This document shows, piece by piece, positions 41,998 through 50,024 of a stretch of 64,000 bases of DNA (position 1 is its first letter; each line of letters opens with the position of its first letter). Position numbers and translations under genes: made by a program. Under the pieces are notes generated by a model. It made no database searches and was not told the DNA's origin. It was given only the letters and a program-made list of their open reading frames with translations. Source of the stretch: Pseudonocardia nematodicida (GTDB taxonomy: Bacteria > Actinomycetota > Actinomycetes > Mycobacteriales > Pseudonocardiaceae); the NCBI RefSeq assembly GCF_040105385.1, contig NZ_JBEDNQ010000006.1, forward strand, positions 62,001 through 126,000, in the 5' to 3' direction.

Positions 41998-43262
41998 ACG
42001 AGCACGCCCTCCCGCAGCAGCCGGCGCAGGAGCACGAGCTGGTCCGGCGCGTCCATGCCGGGAAGGTCGCCGGCCCGCCACGCGTCGGCGTCCAGCACCG
42101 CGCGCAGCGCCGTCGCGGTCTCGGCGGGCAGCGACAGCTGCCGGTCGGGGAGTTCGAGCACGACGCGATCATGCGTCGCGACGATCCGGTGGGGCAATCC
42201 GATGCGGCGGCGCACCGCGTCACCGATCGCGAGATCGCGCTCGAACGCAGCCCCGGCGACGGGCCGGACCGGCTCCGGACGTCCGCCGGACCAGACGCGA
42301 CGCCGCACCCGCCGGGCGACGGCGTCGGCCCCGACGTCCCGCACGGCCCCGAGCAGCGCGTCCCGCACGGCGTCGAGGTGCGGGGCGAGCTGCTCGGGGT
42401 CGGCGACGTCGATCCCCAGCGGCAGCGACGCCCGCAGCCGCTCGTCGGAGGCGACGAGCGCGGTCAGGGCCTCCACCAGCGCGAACCGGGTGACGACGTG
42501 GACGCCGACGGTCAGGTGCGCGGACACGTCGCCGAGCGCGGTCGCGGAGTGCAGCCAGCCGCGGGGCAGGTAGAGGGCATTGCCCGGTTCCAGCACGGTG
42601 TCGATGTCGGGGGCGTCGTCGCGGGCCCGGGCGGCGACGGCGGCGGCGTGGTCGTTCCACGGCTGGTCGCGCAGCGGGTCGGTGTGCACGGGCGCGTGGA
42701 TCCGCCACTGCTTGCGGCCGGCGAGCTGCAGCACGAAGACGTCGTGCACGTCGTAGTGCGCGGAGAACCCCTGCGACGACGGCGGCGTGACGTAGGCGTT
42801 CGCCTGGACCGGGTGGCCCAGCTCCTCGGCCAGCGCGGTCGCGAAGTCGATGACGCCGGGCCAATTACGGTGCAGTGCCTGCAGGACGACGGTGCTGCCG
42901 TCGGCGAACAGTGCGGCCACCCGGTCGTCGCGGACCTGGTCGCCGATCTCGGCGCCGACCCCGCCCGGCCCGGTGAACGACGACGAGTCGACCACGGCGC
43001 CGTTGCGGGCCAGCCGCAGGAACGGGGTGCGCAGTCCGCGCCGGGACAGCAGTTCGTCGACCCCGTCGAGGTCGAGCAGGTCACCGAACGCCATCGGGTC
43101 GGCCCCACGGGTCAGCAGCGGTGTGCGGCCCCAGTGCCGGTCGCCGAACGCCGCGACGTCCGGGCCGACGACCCGCTCGAGCGCGCCGCGCCGGACCGGT
43201 GCCGGGTCTCCCGCACTGGGGTCGCCGGCACCGGTGACCAGCTCGGTGGAGTCAGCGCGCAC
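41982..43262 (-). CDS. JmjC/ROX-type cupin Fe(II)/2-oxoglutarate hydroxylase
   Basis: 426 residues from GTG 43262, 11 nt inside the repeat-peptide gene. The iron triad is visible: His169 and Asp171 in FSAHYDVHDVFVLQLAGRKQWRI and His238 in LYLPRGWLHSATA. This layout, with a C-terminal winged-helix-like region (DRQLSLPAETATALRAVL), is that of ribosomal-oxygenase cupins (YcfD, MINA53, NO66), which hydroxylate Arg or His side chains of proteins. The substrate here is probably the His-bearing repeat peptide encoded immediately upstream (inference from overlap and context). Confidence 0.88.
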   Translation of the reverse strand: MRADSTELVTGAGDPSAGDPAPVRRGALERVVGPDVAAFGDRHWGRTPLLTRGADPMAFGDLLDLDGVDELLSRRGLRTPFLRLARNGAVVDSSSFTGPGGVGAEIGDQVRDDRVAALFADGSTVVLQALHRNWPGVIDFATALAEELGHPVQANAYVTPPSSQGFSAHYDVHDVFVLQLAGRKQWRIHAPVHTDPLRDQPWNDHAAAVAARARDDAPDIDTVLEPGNALYLPRGWLHSATALGDVSAHLTVGVHVVTRFALVEALTALVASDERLRASLPLGIDVADPEQLAPHLDAVRDALLGAVRDVGADAVARRVRRRVWSGGRPEPVRPVAGAAFERDLAIGDAVRRRIGLPHRIVATHDRVVLELPDRQLSLPAETATALRAVLDADAWRAGDLPGMDAPDQLVLLRRLLREGVLVPVAT

Positions 43263-43557
43263 CGCTGTCGGCACCGCCGTCCGCACCGCCGTCGTGCTGC
43301 CCCGGGGTGCCCTGGCCCGCGCCGGAGTCCGCCGGCCCCTCGGCACCGGAGTCCGCGCCGCCGTCGGCACCGCCGTCGTGCTGGCCGGGGGTGCCCTGGC
43401 CCGCGCCCGAGTCGGCCGGGCCCTCGGCACCCGAGTCGGCACCGCCGTCCGCGCCACCGTCGTGCTGCCCCGGCGTGCCCTGGCCCGCGCCGGAGTCCGC
43501 AGGGCCCTCGGGACCGCTGGTGGAGGAGGTGGTGATGTCGTCGTCGTTCAGAGCCAT
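43252..43557 (-). CDS. repeat peptide, three identical 28-residue units; candidate modified precursor
   Basis: 101 residues. A 16-residue leader (MALNDDDITTSSTSGP) is followed by three exact copies of a 28-residue unit (residues 17-44, 45-72, 73-100). Each unit starts EGPADSG, has TPGQHDGG in the middle with a single His, and ends GGADSGA; a final Arg follows. The DNA of the copies differs at about ten codons per pair, all synonymous, including Ser AGC versus TCC/TCG, so the protein sequence is under selection. AAGGA precedes the ATG. It is very acidic, with no signal peptide. Overlap with the JmjC gene suggests it is that enzyme's substrate. Confidence 0.82.
   Translation of the reverse strand: MALNDDDITTSSTSGPEGPADSGAGQGTPGQHDGGADGGADSGAEGPADSGAGQGTPGQHDGGADGGADSGAEGPADSGAGQGTPGQHDGGADGGADSGAR
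43258..43509 (-). repeat. three 84-bp coding repeats
   Basis: Units at 43426-43509, 43342-43425 and 43258-43341 encode the same 28 residues. Base differences between units fall only at synonymous positions. Confidence 0.92.
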
Positions 43558-43788
43558 GGTGGGTCCTTCCGCAGTCCGGAGTCACCGACGAGGTGACGAT
43601 GCGCGGCTACCCCGTTCGGCCACAGGACATGCGCCCGCTCCGCCGATCGGCCGCGCGCGGACCGGTCGAACCGGCCAGGCTGACGACCACCTGACGTTTT
43701 CCGCCCACTCTGCACCTCTCGCGTGCGTCGGACGCCCTATCAGGTGAACCGCGACCTTCGGTGGCGGACGACAGCACCTGGAGACCCC

Positions 43789-44565
43789 GTGTCCAAGCTC
43801 CTCGCGAAGATGTCCGCGTCGACCGCCCGGCAGCTGGAACGCCGCGCCGAGGTCGAGACAGACCCCGCGAAACGGGAGAAGCTGTTGCGGAAGGCGGCGA
43901 AGCAGTGGCGGGAGGTGCACACCTACGGCGGAGAGGTACCGCCCGGGCGCATCGCCGTACAGTCGCCCCAGCAGATCGACGGTCCGACCGTCCGGCTCCG
44001 CCCCGGAACACCTGGTCTTCCCGCGCGCTCACCACGGGCCGCCACGGCCGGCGAATCTGCCGGGCAGCCGTCGACGCTGAAGGTCGGTCTCGCCGGGCTG
44101 GCCGTGGTGGTGCTGCTGGCCTTCGTCGTCTCCCTGTTCGGGAGCGGGGACGACGACGTCCCCGCCGCTCCGGCGGCGGACGAGGCCGTCGCCGCGGCGG
44201 CCACATCGGACGACCGCAACGGCGTGCCGAACCGCTACAGCCCGGACGATCACGCGGCCTGCGAACAGGCGCGGGAGGCACTGAACGAGTTCGGCGAGTA
44301 CCAGGCCGACCTGCAGAGTGTCGCCGACCTCGGCGACGCCCAGGCCACCCTGCTCGTCGCCGCGGAACGCTTCCAGGGCGCGATGGTCACCGCCGACGAT
44401 CCCGGAGTCGAGTCGGCGATGCGGGAGGGCATGGACCTGCTGCGCGAGATGTCGTCGGCGATGGGCCGGCTCGACGTCGCCGGGGTGGAGGCCGGGGCGG
44501 AGCGCACCGAGGCCGTCTTCGGCCGGATGGTGACAGCGTGCGCGCCGGTCTATCTGGAGCACTGA
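43789..44565 (+). CDS. single-pass membrane protein of unknown function
   Basis: 258 residues from GTG 43789. Residues 1-45 are basic and helical (TARQLERRAEVETDPAKREKLLRKAAKQW). A Pro-rich linker leads to one membrane helix near residues 103-122 (GLAGLAVVVLLAFVVSLFG). The outside part holds a helical domain with two Cys (DDHAACEQAREALNEFGEYQADLQ and MVTACAPVYLEH) that could form one disulfide. I do not recognise the family. It diverges from the repeat-peptide operon over 231 bp with no other feature. Confidence 0.7.
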   Translation: MSKLLAKMSASTARQLERRAEVETDPAKREKLLRKAAKQWREVHTYGGEVPPGRIAVQSPQQIDGPTVRLRPGTPGLPARSPRAATAGESAGQPSTLKVGLAGLAVVVLLAFVVSLFGSGDDDVPAAPAADEAVAAAATSDDRNGVPNRYSPDDHAACEQAREALNEFGEYQADLQSVADLGDAQATLLVAAERFQGAMVTADDPGVESAMREGMDLLREMSSAMGRLDVAGVEAGAERTEAVFGRMVTACAPVYLEH

Positions 44566-44676
44566 TCGACTGCGCGGCGCGGTCCGCTCGATTGCACCTC
44601 CCTGTCGTCGCACGTCCGTGTTCCACTGAGGTGAGCCCTCGTACGGTCCGCATCCGCCCGTCCGACAGGAGTCGTC

Positions 44677-46575
44677 GTGACCACTGTGTCCGATCCGAGC
44701 ACCCGCGTCGTGCATCCCCTCTCGCCGACCACGGAGGCCGAGGTCGCCGCCGTCCGGGAGGTCCTCGCCGGGGCGGGCATGCTCGGCGAGCACGTCCGCT
44801 ACGCCTTCTTCGCCCCCGAGGAGCCGGTGAAGTCCGAGGTCCTGGCGTTCGACGGCGGCGACGTCGAACGCCGGTTCCGGGTGCTCCTGCTCGACCTGGC
44901 GACCGGGCAGTCCTGGGACACCGTCGTGTCCGCCACCGCCCGCGAGCTCGTCTCGGCGCGCGAGCTGGACCCGGCCCGCGACGGCCAGCCGCCGATCATC
45001 GACGCCGAGTTCGAGTTCATCGAGGACGTCCTCAACGCCGAGCCCGCGTGGCTCGCCGCCCTCTCGGCCCGCGGCATCGAGCCGGCAGGAGTCCGCGCCG
45101 TCCCGCTGTCGGCGGGCGTCTACGACTACCCCGAGGAGACCGGACGGCGGATGGCGCGCGCCTTCGGGTTCCGCCAGGACCACGAGGCCGACCACCCCTG
45201 GGCCCACCCCGTCGACGGCCTGGTCGCCTACATCGACCTCACGAACCGCACGGTGGACCGGGTGATCGACACCGGCGTCGTGCCGGTCCCGGGGTCGAGC
45301 GGCAACTTCGACGACCCGCAGGTCCAGGGCGCGCCGCTGGAGGGACTGAAGCCGATCGAGATCAGCCAGCCCGAGGGCCGGTCGTTCACCGTCGACGACG
45401 GCCGCGTCCGCTGGGGGAAGTGGGACCTGCGGGTCGGGTTCAACGAGCGCGAGGGCCTGACCCTGCACCAGATCGCCTTCGACGGCCGGCCGGTCTGCTA
45501 CCGCGCGTCGGTCGCGGAGATGGTGGTGCCCTACGCCGACCCGGCTCCGGTGCGGTTCTGGCAGAACTACTTCGACTGCGGCGAGTACATGTTCGCCCGC
45601 TACGCCGACTCCCTCGAGCTCGGCTGCGACTGTCTCGGCGACATCCACTACCTCGACGCCACGCTCGCCGACGACCTCGGCAACCCGAAGACCGTCCGCA
45701 ACGCGATCTGCCTGCACGAGGAGGACCAGGGTGTGCTCTGGAAGCACACCGACATCTTCACCGGGGCCCGCGAGGTCCGCCGCCAGCGCCGGCTGGTGGT
45801 CTCGTTCTTCTCCCCGATCGGGAACTACGACTACGGCTTCTACTGGTACCTCTACCTCGACGGCACGATCGAGCTGGAGTGCAAGGCGACCGGTGTCGTG
45901 TTCACCAACGCCACGCCCGGTGAGTACGCGACCGAGGTCGCCCCGGGCCTCGGCGCGCCGTTCCACCAGCACCTGTTCTCGGCCCGGCTCGACATGACCG
46001 TCGACGGCCTCACGAACGCCGTCGAGGAGGTGGAGGCCGCGCGGGTCCCGATGGGCGGGGCCAACCCGTACGGCAACGCGTTCGCCCGCAGCGCCGTCCG
46101 GCTCCGGTCCGAGTCCGACGGGCAGCGCGACGCCTCCCCCGGCACCGGCCGGGTCTGGCACGTGGTCAACACCGAGCGGACCAACGCGCTCGGGCAGCCT
46201 GTCGGGTACGTGCTGCACCCGCAGGGACAGCCCACGCTGCTGGCGGACCCGGCGTCGTCGATCGCCGCCCGGGCCGGGTTCGCGACCCGGGCGCTCTGGG
46301 TGACCCGCTACGACCCGGCGCAGCGCTACTCGGCCGGGGACTTCGTCAACCAGCACCCCGGCGGGGCAGGGCTACCGTCCTATGTGACGGCCGATCGGGA
46401 CGTCGACGGCCAGGACATCGTCCTCTGGCACACCTTCGGGCTGACGCACTTCCCGCGGCCCGAGGACTGGCCGGTCATGCCGGTCGACCGGACCGGCTTC
46501 ACGTTGAAGCCGGCCGGGTTCTTCGACCGGAACCCGGCGCTCGACGTGCCGGCGCCCGACTCACGCTGTCACTGA
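44677..46575 (+). CDS. copper-containing primary amine oxidase
   Basis: 632 residues, close in size and numbering to Arthrobacter phenylethylamine oxidase. It oxidises primary amines to aldehydes with release of ammonia and H2O2. The topaquinone Tyr is Tyr384 in IGNYDYGFYW, the base is Asp300 in YFDCGEYMFA, and the copper ligands are His430 and His432 (FHQHLF) plus His591 (GLTHFPRPEDWP). The GTG start follows GACAGGAG. There is no signal peptide, so it is cytoplasmic. The AraC gene 74 nt downstream may regulate it. Confidence 0.94.
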   Translation: MTTVSDPSTRVVHPLSPTTEAEVAAVREVLAGAGMLGEHVRYAFFAPEEPVKSEVLAFDGGDVERRFRVLLLDLATGQSWDTVVSATARELVSARELDPARDGQPPIIDAEFEFIEDVLNAEPAWLAALSARGIEPAGVRAVPLSAGVYDYPEETGRRMARAFGFRQDHEADHPWAHPVDGLVAYIDLTNRTVDRVIDTGVVPVPGSSGNFDDPQVQGAPLEGLKPIEISQPEGRSFTVDDGRVRWGKWDLRVGFNEREGLTLHQIAFDGRPVCYRASVAEMVVPYADPAPVRFWQNYFDCGEYMFARYADSLELGCDCLGDIHYLDATLADDLGNPKTVRNAICLHEEDQGVLWKHTDIFTGAREVRRQRRLVVSFFSPIGNYDYGFYWYLYLDGTIELECKATGVVFTNATPGEYATEVAPGLGAPFHQHLFSARLDMTVDGLTNAVEEVEAARVPMGGANPYGNAFARSAVRLRSESDGQRDASPGTGRVWHVVNTERTNALGQPVGYVLHPQGQPTLLADPASSIAARAGFATRALWVTRYDPAQRYSAGDFVNQHPGGAGLPSYVTADRDVDGQDIVLWHTFGLTHFPRPEDWPVMPVDRTGFTLKPAGFFDRNPALDVPAPDSRCH

Positions 46576-46649
46576 TCAGGGTTCAGCCCGCGTGATGCGC
46601 ATCCACTCACCCTGGCCGTCGGGACCGCACGAATGGTAGTCCGACTCCC

Positions 46650-47381
46650 GTGAACGAGCCGGCCCGCCTCGTGCTGGACACCCGGACGTCGACCTCGCCG
46701 TGGGTCGACTCGGTGTGGACGTGCTCCAGCGACGCGGTCACCGAGATGACGTCTGTGGCCTGCGAGACGTGGGGCCTGGTGTTCTGGGAGCAGGACGGCG
46801 TGACCCGGGCCGCGGTATCGGGCCCGGAGACCCGCGCCGGCACCGCCCCGGTGCCGGAGGGCGCCCGGTTCACCGGCATCCAGTTCGCGGTCGGCACGAC
46901 GCTCCGCGAAATCCCGACGACGAGCCTGCTCGACACCGGGATCGCGCTGCCCTCGTGCGCCGGGCGGCGGTTCGCACTACCCGGTGGCCGGTGGGAGATC
47001 CCGGGGCCCGACGACGCCGAGCTGCTCGTGGCCCGGCTCGTCGCCGACGGCGTCGTGGAGCGCGACCCGGTGGTCGCCGACGTCGTGCGGGGCGCCCACC
47101 CGGACCTCACCGAGCGCACGGTCGAGCGCCGCTTCCGCCGGGCCACCGGGCTGACCCGCAACGGCGTGCGCCAGATCGGGCGCGCACGCACGGCGGCGGA
47201 GGCACTGGCGTCGGGGCGCGGCGCCGACGACGTCGTCGCGGAGTTCGGGTTCTACGACGAACCGCACCTCGCCCGGGTGTTGCGCCGCTACGTCGGCCGG
47301 ACCGCCGGTGAGCTGCGGCGCGGCGCCGGCGGCGCGATCGCGCTGGACGAGTTCGGGGATACTCAGCGGACGACGTCGTAG
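46650..47381 (+). CDS. AraC family transcriptional regulator
   Basis: 243 residues. The N-terminal AraC-binding-like half (ARLVLDTRTSTSPWVDSVW, GIQFAVGTTLREIPTTSLLD) is of the DUF6597 type. The C-terminal DNA-binding half has TERTVERRFRRATGLTRNGVRQIGRARTAAEALASGRGADDVVAEFGFYDEPHLARVLRRYVGRTAGELRR, the two-helix-turn-helix AraC layout. It lies directly behind the amine oxidase gene on the same strand. Its end overlaps the convergent DHFR-like gene by 19 bp. Confidence 0.85.
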   Translation: MNEPARLVLDTRTSTSPWVDSVWTCSSDAVTEMTSVACETWGLVFWEQDGVTRAAVSGPETRAGTAPVPEGARFTGIQFAVGTTLREIPTTSLLDTGIALPSCAGRRFALPGGRWEIPGPDDAELLVARLVADGVVERDPVVADVVRGAHPDLTERTVERRFRRATGLTRNGVRQIGRARTAAEALASGRGADDVVAEFGFYDEPHLARVLRRYVGRTAGELRRGAGGAIALDEFGDTQRTTS

Positions 47382-47938
47382 ACCAGCTTGAGCACGCCGT
47401 TCGGGTACGACGCGGAGTCGCGCAGCCGCAGCCCCAGCTTGTCCCGGTCGGTGCTGCTGAACAACGACTTGCCCGCGCCGAGCAGTACGGGGAAGACCAG
47501 CAGGTGGTAGCGGTCGACCAGGTCGGCGTCGGACAGGTTGCGGGCGAGCTCGGCGCTGCCGTGCACGAAGATCGCGCCGCCGTCGCCCTGCTTGAGCTCG
47601 GCGACCTCGTCGAGCGAGCGCAGGACGCTGATCGGCCCCCAGTCCGGCACGACGGCGTCGGGGTCCAGTGTGGAGGACACGACGTACTTGGGGAGCTCCT
47701 TGTACGCGGCGTGGTCCGCCGAGCCGGGCCAGATCCGGGCGAAGGCGTCGTAGCTGCGCCGGCCGAACATCAGCGCCGAGGTCTCGGCCAGCTCCTCGCC
47801 CTTGATCGCGAAAGCCTCCGGGAGGAACTCGGTGTCGAGGACCCATCCGCCGCTGCGGTGGCCTTCTTCCGTACCGCCCGGGGAGTCGGCGACGCCGTCG
47901 AGCGAGATGAATCCCGTGTAGACCAGTTCGCGGGGCAC
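47363..47938 (-). CDS. dihydrofolate reductase / RibD C-terminal family protein
   Basis: 191 residues from GTG 47938, with GGAGGAAG 3 nt upstream. Family pattern: LVYTGFISLDGVADSPG at the start, MFGRRSYDAFARIWPG, KYVVSSTLDPDAVVPDWGPISVL, AIFVHGSAELARNLSDADLVDRYHLLVFPVLLGAGKSLF. These DHFR-fold proteins are common in actinobacteria as NADPH-binding reductases of unknown substrate. Confidence 0.88.
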   Translation of the reverse strand: MPRELVYTGFISLDGVADSPGGTEEGHRSGGWVLDTEFLPEAFAIKGEELAETSALMFGRRSYDAFARIWPGSADHAAYKELPKYVVSSTLDPDAVVPDWGPISVLRSLDEVAELKQGDGGAIFVHGSAELARNLSDADLVDRYHLLVFPVLLGAGKSLFSSTDRDKLGLRLRDSASYPNGVLKLVYDVVR

Positions 47939-48024
47939 GCTTCCTCCGAGGGATCGTGGCGGGAGCGTCCGCTCGTCGCCGTCGACGCGAAACCTAGTCC
48001 GCACCGAGCCCGGCGGTCTTGGAC

Positions 48025-48099
48025 GGAACCGACACCGACGACTCCGAACCGGCCGCCCTGTTCGTCGCCGGCCTCACCGGCGCGATCCGCACGACATGA
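48025..48099 (+). pseudogene. possible C-terminal remnant of a TetR-type regulator
   Basis: An open stretch of 24 codons ends with EPAALFVAGLTGAIRTT and a stop at 48097-48099. This resembles the last helix of TetR-family proteins. It has no start, no helix-turn-helix and a different composition before it. The call rests on a short segment, so confidence is low. Confidence 0.3.
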
Positions 48100-48485
48100 C
48101 TACCGCGACGACCGGTGACGCCCGGCCCCCCGCGTCACGGCACGGCGGGTCCCGTCGAGGTGCTGGGTGAGACCGGCGACGGCGGCCTGCGCGTCCCGCG
48201 CCCTCAGGTTCGCCACCAGCGCCCGGTGCTCGGTCAGGATCAGCTCCGGACGCCCGGCCATCCCCACGATCGCGCCGAAGTTCATCCGCATCTGCCGGTC
48301 GCGCAGTCCTTCGTAGACATCGATCAGGATCGACCCGCAGCTCGACCGGACGAGCAGGGTGTGGAACCGGCGGTCGGCGTCGGCGAACGCCGGGTGGTCG
48401 TGGGCGGCGTGGGCCCGCACCTGTTCGTCGATGCAGGACTCCATCAGCGCCGTGACGTGCTCGAGCTCGACGTCCGGACCACCGG
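48100..48485 (-). pseudogene. GntR regulator fragment, FCD domain only
   Basis: On the minus strand, residues EHVTALMESCIDEQVRAHAAHDHPAFADADRRFHTLLVRSSCGSILIDVYEGLRDRQMRM and LILTEHRALVANLRARDAQAAVAGLTQHLDGTRRAV form the FCD effector domain of a FadR-type GntR protein. Upstream of about 48485 the frame stays open, but its residues no longer match a GntR protein: the whole DNA-binding half is missing. The frame instead runs into antisense of an FhuF fragment. Confidence 0.75.
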
Positions 48486-48499
48486 CGGCATGGTCACCG

Positions 48500-48865
48500 C
48501 GTAGGCGGTTCGCCACGCTCCGGGGCATCGACGCCCTGCACCCGATGATCGACGACGTCCTCGTGCCCCTCGTCGAGGAGATCCGGAGCCGGTTCTCCGT
48601 GCCGGGGATCGTGCTGTGGGGCAACGTCGCCTCCTCGATCGCGGGGGCGAAGCGCGTGCTCGACATCCAGCGCCCGGACCTCGCCGAGCGGGTCGCGGCC
48701 GTCGCCTCGGACCTGCTCGCGCACCCGAAACTGGTCACGGCCGGGGAGTCCGGCGACGCCGTCCCGCCCGACCGGGTCTGGACCTACCGGCGCCGGTCCT
48801 GCTGCCTGTACTACCGACTGCCCGGGGGCAGCGTCTGCGCCGACTGCGTCCTCCAGCGGGACTGA
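48500..48865 (+). pseudogene. FhuF-like siderophore-iron reductase, C-terminal half only
   Basis: The reading frame gives LHPMIDDVLVPLVEEIRSRF, VLWGNVASSIAGAKRVL and the C-terminal RRRSCCLYYRLPGGSVCADCVLQRD, whose CC-x10-C-x2-C cluster is the [2Fe-2S] site of FhuF. Full FhuF proteins have about 250 residues. Here only the last 120 are left, and no start or ribosome site fits. Its 3' end overlaps the convergent lacI gene by 55 bp. Confidence 0.75.
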
Positions 48866-49908
48866 CCGGGCGCCGTCCGGCTGTCGGGCGCAGGGCCGGT
48901 CGACTCCCGCACCGTCAGGTGGGCCGGCAGCACCGTGCTCGCCGGGACCGGCTGCCCCGCCACCGACGCCAGGACCAGATCGACCGCCGTCCGGCCGAGC
49001 TCGTGGCTCGGCGCGGCCACAGTGGTCAGGGCCGGCACACAGAAGTCCGCACCGAAGATGTCGTCGAAGCCGACCACGCTCATCTCGCCAGGCACATGGA
49101 CGCCGCGATCGGCCAGCCGGCGGAGGACACCGATCGCGAGCAGATCGTTGTGGGCGAGCACCGCGGTCACCCCGGCTCCGATCGCCGCATCGGCCGCCGA
49201 CTGCCCACCGGCGACGATCGGGTTGAACGGGCCGAGGAGCTGGACCGTGACGCCCAACCGGCCGCCGGCCGCGACCACGGCTCTCCTGCGGAGCCGCCCG
49301 GCCCAGGAGGTCTCGGGACCGCCCAGCAGCCCGATCCGCCGGTGGCCGAGCGAGTGCAGGTGGCCCACCACCTGCTCGATTCCGTTGACCTGGTCGGTGG
49401 TCACGCTCGGGATCCGGCCGGCCTGCCGGTTGCACAGCGCCAGATTCGTCCGGTCCGCGAACCGGGCGATCCGGTCGTCGTCCAGCCTGCTCGACGCGAG
49501 CATGACGCCGTCGACCATGGGCTCGAGCCGCTCGATTGCGGCTGCCTCGGACAGGTCGGACTGGCCGGTGTTCGCGAGCACGAGGGTGAAACCCGCCTCG
49601 ACGGCCCGCTGCTCGGCGCCGGTGATGATGTCGAAGAAGTGCGGGTTGGTGATCGCCGGGACGACGAGGGCCAAGGTCGACGTCCGCCCCGACGGGAGCG
49701 CACGCGCGAGCGGGTTGGCCCGGTAGCCCAGCCGCGCGGCGACGTCCAGGACCCGTCGGCGTGTGTCGGGCCGGACCTTCGCGGGAGCACCGAACGTGCG
49801 TGAAACCGTCGCGGACGACACCCCCGCCTCGGCGGCGATGTCGTAGATCGTCGCCCGGGCGGACGTCGGTACCGCGCGGCGATCCCCCCGGCCGCTCCTG
49901 TCGGGCAT
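48811..49908 (-). CDS. LacI family transcriptional regulator (sulfatase locus)
   Basis: 365 residues from the ATG at 49906-49908. Helix-turn-helix ATIYDIAAEAGVSSATVSRTFGAPAKV, hinge GYRANPLARALPSGR, then the binding-protein fold (TLALVVPAITNPHFFDIITGAEQRA, AVLAHNDLLAIGVLRRL, MSVVGFDDIFGADFCVPALTTV). The last 40 residues after VRESTGP are an unusual extension. It diverges from the sulfatase gene, and a CG-centred palindrome lies between them, so it probably represses that locus in the absence of a sulfated ligand. Confidence 0.9.
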   Translation of the reverse strand: MPDRSGRGDRRAVPTSARATIYDIAAEAGVSSATVSRTFGAPAKVRPDTRRRVLDVAARLGYRANPLARALPSGRTSTLALVVPAITNPHFFDIITGAEQRAVEAGFTLVLANTGQSDLSEAAAIERLEPMVDGVMLASSRLDDDRIARFADRTNLALCNRQAGRIPSVTTDQVNGIEQVVGHLHSLGHRRIGLLGGPETSWAGRLRRRAVVAAGGRLGVTVQLLGPFNPIVAGGQSAADAAIGAGVTAVLAHNDLLAIGVLRRLADRGVHVPGEMSVVGFDDIFGADFCVPALTTVAAPSHELGRTAVDLVLASVAGQPVPASTVLPAHLTVRESTGPAPDSRTAPGQSRWRTQSAQTLPPGSR

Positions 49909-49928
49909 GGCCACAGAATGCAACAGGA

Positions 49929-49942
49929 TGTAAGCGGTTGCA
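49929..49942. promoter_or_regulatory. LacI-type operator between lacI and sulfatase genes
   Basis: TGTAAGCGGTTGCA has the central CG and matches the LacI-family dyad TGyAAnCGnTTrCA, with two mismatched pairs. A second GCAAC half-site lies at 49920-49924. It is 21 bp from the lacI start and about 80 bp from the sulfatase start. Confidence 0.5.
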
Positions 49943-50024
49943 AGAGTGTGATCACCGCGTCGACAGTCCTGATACCTGCAGTGACGCCGCAGATCCCGCC
50001 CACCGTCGCGCCGAGGGAGTGCAC

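Noticed and set aside
43307..43747. Plus-strand open frame across the repeat-peptide gene
   Set aside because: It encodes Pro/Ser repeats with no ribosome site. The synonymous pattern among repeat units fits only the minus-strand frame.
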